DNA from: Aphis gossypii
Lineage: Eukaryota; Arthropoda; Insecta; Hemiptera; Aphididae
Length of the DNA: 64,000 nucleotides
NCBI RefSeq assembly: GCF_020184175.1
Contig: NC_065533.1
Span: forward strand, 64,805,122 to 64,869,121
Reading direction: 5' to 3'
The translations under genes and the position numbers were made by a program. Shown piece after piece: positions 57,201-64,000 of the stretch; position 1 is the first letter of the stretch; every line of letters begins with the position of its first letter. A model generated the notes under the pieces. The model was not told where the DNA came from. It saw nothing but the letters and a program-made list of their open reading frames with translations, and searched no databases.

Positions 57201-59206
57201 TTAATTCTATTTTCATTTCCCGAGTAGTCGATTTCACAAAAATTATCCACATTCACGACTTTTACTTGAATGTTCAACAATTTTTCGACATTTTCTATAT
57301 CGCGGTAGGTAAACGGTCGGTTATCAAATATTTTTAATTTTTGACATAATTGCTTTGTCAAACGTGTTTGTATATTATTTCTGCCATTCCGTAGGTCTTT
57401 TATTTGGCTATCGGTTAATTTATGTCCCAATATATCAGCAGTCTTGTACGATAATCCAACTAAAATAGCACGGGGGCAACATAATTCATCTTGATTATTA
57501 ATTTCTGTTACACATCTTTTGTTTTTGGTAAAAAGATTCAAGTATTCCCAAGACGGTTTAGGTTTACCACCTTTAGGCATTATAATAACTTGAAAACTGA
57601 ATACCGTTTCGTTAATATTCACAGACTGATCCGATGTTAATATACTACAAATTTTATTTAAAATTTTCTGCCCTGAGATATTGGATGTCATGTTACCTGT
57701 GGATATTGGCGAAAAAAACTTCGGATTGTCTGCGTGCATATTAACAATGTCCCCATCAGTAAAATTTGTAATTGTTTTAATATTTGTTATCATATTTTCT
57801 AAACCATCCTCTAATAGTGCGTTTAAACTAACTATATCTAAATTTCCCGGCACAGGTTTTAATGTTATACTATAGTCAATCATATAAGCATTATATTTTT
57901 TTATAAATCTATTTTTCTTATTATAAATGCTGAACAAATTTGATTCTAAAAGTGAAGTTTCAGTTGCTGGTTCTATTAGTTTCGCTTTTTTTCTTTTTTC
58001 TTTTGTTCCGACCGTGGTGCCAACGTGTACACGCTTACCTAAAAAATGTACACATAATATATAATATAAGCGTTTCATAAAAATGTTAATTAAATACTTT
58101 TGTTAGACGTTTCAGCTGGATTATTTTCCACGAAAATGTTGGGGGCTATTTCAAGCATGTCCTGTTGTTTGGCATTAGCTAAAAACATTTAATAGTGTTA
58201 TATTATGTAGGTATGTATAGTTTATAAAGTGTATCATACTTTTACATAATTCACTATTTTCGACCTCTTCCAACAATTGAACACACAATTCATCGTCACT
58301 GTCCTCGAACATATTACCATCTGAAAAAAACATTAAAATATATATATAACTCAATTATTAACATATATATATATTATATATATATAAAGTTCTTACTTAT
58401 TGCTTCAGGTATTGTTGGTACTAAAGGTGCTGCTGGTGCTGCTGTTGGTACTGCAGGCTGTTTATTAATACCTAAAATGGATCAATACTATAATATTTTA
58501 AACTTGAACACCGAAATCGCTATAACAATTTATTGTCTATCTGTGATGTACCATCTGAGATCGAGTGTCCTATTACGTTGACCTAATAACCATGAACATG
58601 TGGTTGCATATACTAAACTCCTTAAATACGGTCAGAATGTCTTAACACGACGTATACCGGTGTCCATGTTATCTAATGATAACAATAAAAGTAGATATAA
58701 AACGCGGGAAACAGAAACCGATTCGTTTAGTTGCATGCCTGAGTCTGTGCTGTCTATGAATTATATGACGATAAAAGTAAACGATAAAAACGCGGGAAAC
58801 TGAATGCAAAAATGTTCAAAATAGTAGTATATTCTACAACCAAATAATTTATAATCGTATTTTCAATAATGTAGTATTGTTAATGGTGCATGTATTAGTA
58901 TTATATAATGATAAATAAATAAATACATTTTTTTCTCATACAAACCTAATATTGTACGACTGTGAGAAATTACACGCATGTAAATCGTGATTATTACGTA
59001 TGGATATTTACCATTATACATTATACGTTAAATTTTATTTACTCACCGTGAATACTTTTGATGTGTCGTTTGAGAGCATCGTTTCTAGTAAATAAATTTC
59101 CACAAATAGTACACTTAAATGGTTCATTACTATTATGGCGCTTTAAATGCCTAGCTAAAATGTCTTTTCGCGAGAAAAAACATTGACACTGATCGCACTT
59201 AAACAT
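54253..59206 (-). pseudogene. Polinton B-family DNA polymerase gene with C2H2 zinc-finger first exon
   Basis: Five 5' exons have canonical splice sites and matching phase: 59206-59047 (ATG, two C2H2 fingers, 'CDQCQCFFSRKDILARHLKR' and 'CTICGNLFTRNDALKRH'), 58471-58397, 58320-58240, 58178-58098, and 58038 onward. The large exon has a conserved N-terminal region with 'CCPRAILVGLSY', a multi-CxxC region (57155-56790), then exonuclease motifs 'FFDYEA' (about 56690), 'AHNSKSYD' (about 56510), and 'EYCNSDVDIL' (about 56110). Polymerase motifs follow: A 'YIDVCSLYPTVMYYG' (about 55490), B 'KICLNSFWGKFGQR' (about 54950), and C 'YYDTDS' (about 54670). At least six frameshifts or stops after 57190 destroy it. 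Protein-primed replication is the known role in Polintons. Confidence 0.78.
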
Positions 59207-59470
59207 TTTGTATAATTATAATTATTATTTTAATAAACACATCAGAACGATATCACTGCGAAAACCACACTAAATCAGTGATACTGTGCCATAACCTAAT
59301 GCAATGAGGAGAACAAAATATGTCAGCAGAATCGTGTTACAAGAGAAAAAAAAATGCTTGTTGGTGTTTTTTAATTTTTACTGGAATATAATCGGTACTA
59401 ATGATAAATCTTAGTGCATTATGTTAGTGTAGTTTGTTGAGTTGTGTTAAAAATTATTTTGTTTTTAAAA
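59207..59470. promoter_or_regulatory. Putative divergent promoter
   Basis: 264 bp between the ATG of the PolB zinc-finger exon (minus) and the ATG of the 121-residue gene (plus). No TATA box at an obvious place. Inferred only from gene layout. Confidence 0.35.
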
Positions 59471-60038
59471 ATGTCATACTCCAGCCAAGTATCTACTATA
59501 AACACACCTGACGTTTCAGCAGGCTTCATCGACTTTTTAGCGAATGGCGAGTTTGATGAAATGGTATGTTTAATTACTTATACATAATATATTAAAAATA
59601 ACACATTTTATTATATTTGTAGCTATCAAATACACCAAGACGTATGTTTTATAATAATCTATTAAGCCAAGGTGAAAATATTTCTGTTAAAAAAGTTAGT
59701 ATGACAAAATATATTATTATAGCACTTACCTTACCATAGTCATGTATACCTATATATTTGTTGTTGTTGTTATAGACTAGAAACGATGTAAAACATATAT
59801 CGGATGATTGTGTTAATCAACAACAGACCAATGGTATGTTCATTTAATGTTGTTTTTTTCCGTGCATTATGCATAACATATATTTACTATTATAGATAAA
59901 CCAAATGATATCGATCCATGGGGTGGCGAAGATTCAGATAATATATGTCTTGAAGCCCTTGATAAATATATTTGGGGTGAAGAATACACAGATGATGAGA
60001 AAATGTTGTTAAGAGCTTGTATTGAATCTAATACCTAA
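59471..60038 (+). CDS. Small four-exon gene, 121 residues, unknown function
   Basis: Exons 59471-59563, 59623-59694, 59776-59833 and 59896-60038. All donors are GT (GTATGT, GTTAGT, GTATGT), all acceptors AG, and phases fit throughout. The product opens 'MSYSSQVSTINTPDVSAGF', and the last exon is acidic: 'NDIDPWGGEDSDN', 'YIWGEEYTDDEKMLLRAC'. No stop interrupts it, unlike PolB next door. It is divergent from the zinc-finger PolB exon with 264 bp between the two ATGs, so a shared promoter is plausible. I do not recognise the family. Acidic small proteins near Polinton PolB could be regulators, but that is conjecture. Confidence 0.6.
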
Positions 60039-60114
60039 CACGTATTACATATATATATATGAAAAATATAACTCTTGATTATTCTATAACTTTATTTTAT
60101 TTTTATTTTTTTAA

Positions 60115-60567
60115 TCACAAATCTTCGTCGTCGTCTGTTGAAATAACGGGCGAAAACGTTTCAGACATTTCGTCGTCACTCAAATCTTCGTCAGTTGGCA
60201 TTTCTTCATCATCACTACTATAAAGATTTTTTTTTTTTTTTATAATGTTAGAAAAAAATAATAATAATAATAATAAAAACTTACTTTATAAATAATCGGT
60301 TTTGGTTGAAAGGTTGTGGCAACCAACCTTCAACCATCAAATTCCTGATCTCGTTCTCGAGAAATTCACCATCATTATTGTTACCTCGTTTATTGTAACG
60401 GGTGTCGTAGGTAGTTCATCAACACTAAACACCGAATAATATGATAAATAAACTAATAATAAAAAAAATAACATTAAACTTACATTGGAGGTAAATCCTG
60501 ATTTGGAGTATCAAATGCATTATTGTTGTTGTTGTTGTTTTTTTTATGTCTTGAAAATTCTCTATTA
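60115..60567 (-). pseudogene. Acidic spliced gene, C-terminal exons, unknown
   Basis: Reading minus: exon about 60567-60483 ('EFSRHKK', an Asn run, 'AFDTPNQDLPP', GTAAGT donor), exon about 60419-60286 ('IVDELPTTPVTINE', then with one shift 'NNNDGEFLENEIRNLMVEGW', 'LPQPFNQNRLFI', GTAAGT donor), and last exon 60217-60115 ('SDDEEMPTDEDLSDDEMSE' to 'DDDEDL', TGA). The last joint is in phase. One indel in the middle exon (about 60390) spoils the frame. The minus strand further right (about 60770-60860) encodes a finger-like 'LQAHHKSLHANYACNV' that may belong to it. Acidic Ser/Asp tail, function unknown. Confidence 0.38.
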
Positions 60568-60994
60568 TTAATAAAGAAATAAAAAAAAAAGACTGCTAAA
60601 TTAAACATTATGAAATGACACTAAACCTTCTCATGACAAATTTGTTTCATACTGATTCAATAATCTATGATTATTTTAAATCACATTATTTTAAGTGTAT
60701 GGAAATGCTGAATAAAAAATCTAAGTAAAAAAAAAATATGTATGTGAAAAAACATCTTACAATGTTTGGATTTCACATTACATGCATAATTGGCATGTAA
60801 AGATTTATGATGTGCTTGCAGATTCTTTGGTGATGCTGTTGCAGGGATATGCACATGTATACATAGGTCCATGCATTTGTGTTTTGTACGTATATAGATG
60901 TATAGATATAGGTATATAGATATATGTTTAAGTATATAATATAGGTATAAAGATAATGTGTACTACGAGATAACGGCTGAGTGTACCGGTTGCA

Positions 60995-61140
60995 GCATCT
61001 ATGGGGGGGCGGGAGGTGGTGTGGCGGGTAAGAGGCGGAGGGAGTGGTGGGTGGGGGTCGGGGAGCGGTGGGTGGAGGTGGCGGGGGGCGATTGTGGTGG
61101 TTGTGGCGGTGGCTGGGGTGGCGGTGGTGGCCCCCCAGGG
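60995..61140 (+). repeat. G-rich, quadruplex-prone tract
   Basis: The plus strand is almost devoid of C for about 130 bp, with many G runs of three or more (GGGGGGGCGGG, GGGTGGGGG, GCGGGGGGCG). The opposite strand reads as Pro/Thr/His-rich ORFs, which are shadows of this composition. Confidence 0.8.
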
Positions 61141-61754
61141 ACCCGTTACTATTGAAATAATAATATACAATAACAATATACAAATTAATATATATAAATC
61201 GGCGGTTTCACTAGCCGAGAGTAAAGTTCTGAATTCGCGGCAAAATACGCCGTAACGCCACTGTAATAAAACGGTCGCAGGCAGACGGACGCGGGGACCA
61301 GCAGAAAACGGATTCCACCGCCACGAACACACTGAGGTCATTGACGTGCGGTAATGACCAGGCGCAATATAGTCGGGGAACCGGGGGGTAGCAGCAGATA
61401 AATCGCGAAGACGAGAATAATTAATTAAAAGTAAAACGACCGACGGCACTATCTACGCGATAATATAATGTTAATAATATAAATGATAAAAACCCGGTAT
61501 AATTGCATATATAGGTTTATGACAGTAAGAATAAAACATAATTAATTATATAAAAATGTAAGTAAAAATATATTAACATATTACTATATTGTAACAAGTA
61601 ACTAGTCTAACTTGATTAACATTTTCTTTAATGTAGGAATAAAACATAATTAATTATATAAAAATTTAAGTAAAAATATAATATTTTTAACAGATATAAC
61701 AAATTAAAATTTTTAACAAATAAGGAACTTATAGTTACTATGAAGTCAAGAACA
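61141..61754. other. CpG-rich patch then AT-rich tandem repeat
   Basis: 61190-61450 is unusually GC/CpG-rich, with no ORF I believe; it may be an old retroelement 5' end. At 61530 and 61637 GGAATAAAACATAATTAATT (first copy A for G) occurs with a period of 107 bp. The block between includes the repeat shared with 51774-51804. Confidence 0.5.
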
Positions 61755-62546
61755 TAAATCACACTTGAATTGTTTCAAGTCTTCTAAACCTGTACACATT
61801 TCAAGTGCCCACCTATTACACTTTATGCAGCAAATCCATGTTTCACCCTTTACATAATTTTTAAATGGTTCATTTCAATACATGCACTCTTCATCAGCTG
61901 AATCTTTGTAGTCGGTCACTATATACTGAGGTTCTTCATTATCTGTAGATGAAGATTCATAAACAAATAGTTCCTTTTTAACTGATTTCTGTCCCTTTTT
62001 TTAATACAGTTTGGTTTATTAACTTGACTTTTTTTCTCTATTCTTTTGGATTTTCTTTCTTCCTTTTCTTTTATTAGGTCATTTTTGGCTTTTAATTTTT
62101 GTTCAAGATAATTTTTAACAGAAGTACATGTTAATATCATTGATGGCAATTTAGCTCTAGGTTTCTCGTTTTTTTCTAGTAGCTTTTGGCAGTTCTGGAA
62201 GTATATTTTGCATATTTTTACTTGTTGTAGGAGTTGAAATCACATCATATATTTCTAATCCATCTGCAGTACTAGGACCAGGTTGGCACATAGAAGCATA
62301 ATCTGTTGTTTGAGCCGTTTGAGGTATAGTTGGATGAGTCTCAAGTGTAAGGCTTGGATCAACATTAATGTCACTATCAATTACTAAGGGTACATCAATA
62401 GTGGTAGATGCAGCAAAATCATGTTCTTGAAATATATTTGGATCAAACGGTTCTATTCCACAAGATTTAAAACCACTAATTGCATTATGTTTACTTGCTC
62501 CTTTAATATAAGCTTTACTAAAAAGTGATGCTATATTTGTTTCCAA
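61755..62546 (-). pseudogene. Tigger/pogo-like transposase, C-terminal remnant
   Basis: 62546-62157 encodes 'IASLFSKAYIKGASKHNAI' and 'GFKSCGIEPFDPNIFQEHDF', the segment after the third catalytic residue of DDE_1 transposases, then a Ser/Thr/Pro-rich linker. 62149-61919 continues with a Lys-rich tail. 61885-61755 ends with a PHD-like cysteine set ('GETWICCIKCNRWALEMC', 'FKCDLCS'). Frameshifts at about 62155 and 61915. The 5' part is displaced by a LINE inserted at 62547. Confidence 0.6.
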
Positions 62547-64000
62547 AACTTTTTTTTTTATTTATTTATTATTATTAAACACCATACAGCTTTTACAAAA
62601 CATCACTTATGCATGAATATACATTATAACATATTTATATATATAACACATTGAGTATCAATAAAATTAAAATTATACAGTATTACATAGTATTACATAG
62701 TGGGCTCCTGAAAATTAAATATAACGGAAACAAAAACTTTAAATTAGAAAAATATTTTAACTAGTTTGACTATTAATTAGAGACATAGCTCTCCTTAGAG
62801 GATCATCATCCAAATAATTTTTTGTCACTGGAGCAAGGTAGTAGGGGTCACGTGAGCGGGTTGTACCTGGAATGCGAAAACCTATACTAGATAACAAGTC
62901 TGGTGAGTCAATTGCACCAGAGACTAAACCCTTTAAAAGTTTAATATCACTCATATTTCTTCTTTGGTTCAGGGTAGATAAATTAAGTGCTAACAAGACG
63001 GGTTTATAGTCATGGAGTTCATGGATAATACCCATAAATCGAGAAACCATGTTTAAGAAACGATGCTGAACACGTTCAATTTGAATTATGTCACATTTGG
63101 TCCTTGGAGACCATACCACAGACCTATACTCTACAATTGATCTAACAAGAGAAGTATATAATATTAACAAACATCTAACCGAAATGATCGACACTGCATG
63201 TCGCCTTATAAACCCTAATGATCGCAATGCTTTACCAACTATCCAGTCAATATGAGGTGCAAACGATAACGTTGGAGTAATAATAAAACCTATATCTTCA
63301 ACTTAGTTTATTCGCTGTAGTATCACGTTATCAATAGAGTAATCATATTGAATAATTGAGTGGCATCTTGAGAAAGACATAACTTTGCATTTATAGATTG
63401 CCAGCTCTAACCCAACTGTATTACACCAATGGACTAACTTATTCAACGATTCTTGTAGTGAAATGGCATCATTGTCAGATTGAACGCAATTAAATAATTT
63501 TACATCATCCGCAAACAATAACAATTTATTGTCAACAGATTCGCATAAAGTATTTATTAGAATATTAAATAAAAGTGGAGACAAGTGTCCACCTTGTGGG
63601 ACTCCAGAAGTAATTAAATATTCCGTGGATTAAATAATGATACAAACTGTCGTCGATCGGTTATATAGGATTTGAACCAGGAGAGCAGAGGTTCACCTAC
63701 ACCCAATCTATCCAGAATATCAATTAACACTATATGGTTTATTGAGTCAAAAGCTTTAGAAATATCAGTGAATATCACATCAACTTGGCTCATATTTTTG
63801 AAGCTATCCCTGATAAACGCTGAAAATTCTAAGGCACTAGTTGTTGTGGAACGACCGCCATAAAACCCATGTTGATTTGTTGATAAAACGAGTTTAAATC
63901 TACGTTCAATACATTTATGAACAATCTTTTCAAATAGTTTACCAATTAAAGGTAAACCAGAAATTGGACGATAATTAGATACTGACCCTGGGTTACCTGA
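62547..64000 (-). mobile_element. Non-LTR retrotransposon, 3' part, continues past window
   Basis: The poly-A-type 3' end (AATAAATAAATAAAAAAAAA on minus) lies at about 62550-62575, fused to the Tigger coding sequence. The minus strand encodes reverse transcriptase. The 5' end is outside the window, so neither length nor target duplication can be judged. Confidence 0.8.
62757..64000 (-). pseudogene. LINE reverse transcriptase, partial, with one stop and one frameshift
   Basis: From the right edge: 'NYRPISGLPLIGKLFEKIV' (about 63930-63990), 'TNQHGFYGGRSTTTSALEF', 'DVIFTDISKAFDSINHIVL' (catalytic Asp), then a 1-bp shift near 63632, 'GVPQGGHLSPLLFN', 'LLLFADDVKLFNCVQ' (catalytic FADD, about 63510), TAG/TAA at 63303-63305, and the C-terminal domain 'LYTSLVRSIVEYRSVVWSP' with 'IERVQHRFLNM' to the stop at 62757. 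FADD and the 'VEY.SVVW' motif fit Jockey/CR1-like LINEs; the exact clade is undecided. Distinct from the Jockey LINE at 41142-45677 (YADD). Confidence 0.8.

Larger units (their letters stand above)
51821..61000. mobile_element. Polinton/Maverick-like element without recognised virion genes
   Basis: Contiguous cluster of an AGNTG-type Polinton ORF, a retroviral-type integrase with chromodomain, an unknown conserved ORF, and a B-family DNA polymerase with an N-terminal region typical of Polintons. The order and opposite strand of PolB fit Polintons, which replicate by protein-primed synthesis and integrate by integrase. Capsid (major and minor), A32-type ATPase and cysteine protease genes are not recognised in the remaining about 2 kb. 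No long TIR pair found, so both limits are uncertain and internal deletion is likely. Confidence 0.6.

Noticed and set aside
60928..61449. Long minus-strand Pro/Thr/His-rich ORF of 173 codons and a 136-codon overlap
   Set aside because: Shadow of the G-rich tract; composition fully explains it and no domain is visible.
1..64000. tRNA, rRNA, SINE or other RNA genes
   Set aside because: I looked for cloverleaf or box A/B-like sequence and saw none convincing; a tRNAscan or Rfam search would settle it.

Overview
This window is eukaryotic, AT-rich and intron-bearing, with spliced genes using GT-AG introns. The transposon families present (FLYWCH-MULE, MADF-bearing PIF/Harbinger, ZMYM1-like hAT, P-like with THAP, Polinton, Jockey) suggest an insect, most likely an aphid. 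The species assignment is inference. I see no single-copy host gene, tRNA, rRNA or CRISPR array. Almost all of the 64 kb is mobile DNA, much of it nested.

Layout, left to right. 0.5-4.1 kb: remnant of a large PIN-like mobile-type gene split by two LTR-like insertions. 5.5-9.4 kb: Harbinger element H1, with matched TIRs, a TAA target duplication and an intact three-exon transposase. 9.7-13.6 kb: a FLYWCH-MULE element with a hAT fragment in its intron. 14.3-19.7 kb: Harbinger element H2 (TTA target duplication) inside an older HARBI1/Myb-like remnant. 20.3-24.6 kb: broken Tigger/pogo and hAT copies. 25.2-30.5 kb: a P-like element with a THAP exon. 31.2-35.2 kb: hAT remnants and a near-intact piggyBac between TTAA sites. 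35.4-38.3 kb: a Merlin (ISXO2-like) element split by an internally repetitive dispersed repeat. 38.4-39.1 kb: a long-TIR MITE. 39.5-40.3 kb: a second P-like 3' end. 40.9-46.3 kb: a YqaJ nuclease remnant interrupted by a Jockey LINE with two open ORFs and a 15-bp target duplication. 47.0-51.4 kb: Harbinger element H3. 51.9-about 60.6 kb: a Polinton-like cluster (integrase, protein-primed-type PolB, unknown genes) with no capsid, ATPase or protease gene recognised. 61.7-64.0 kb: a Tigger 3' end cut by a second LINE that runs off the window.

The most interesting points are these. (1) In H1 and H3 the transposase and the MADF-BESS accessory gene lie on opposite strands and interlock: each has an exon inside the other's intron. 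H2 has the ordinary convergent layout. (2) The Polinton-like cluster lacks recognisable virion genes, has a PolB gene starting with a spliced C2H2 zinc-finger exon, and carries a divergent, fully phase-consistent four-exon gene of 121 codons that no single-ORF scan would find. (3) A 97-bp MITE inside H1 shares its ends with the 2.9-kb piggyBac found 26 kb away.
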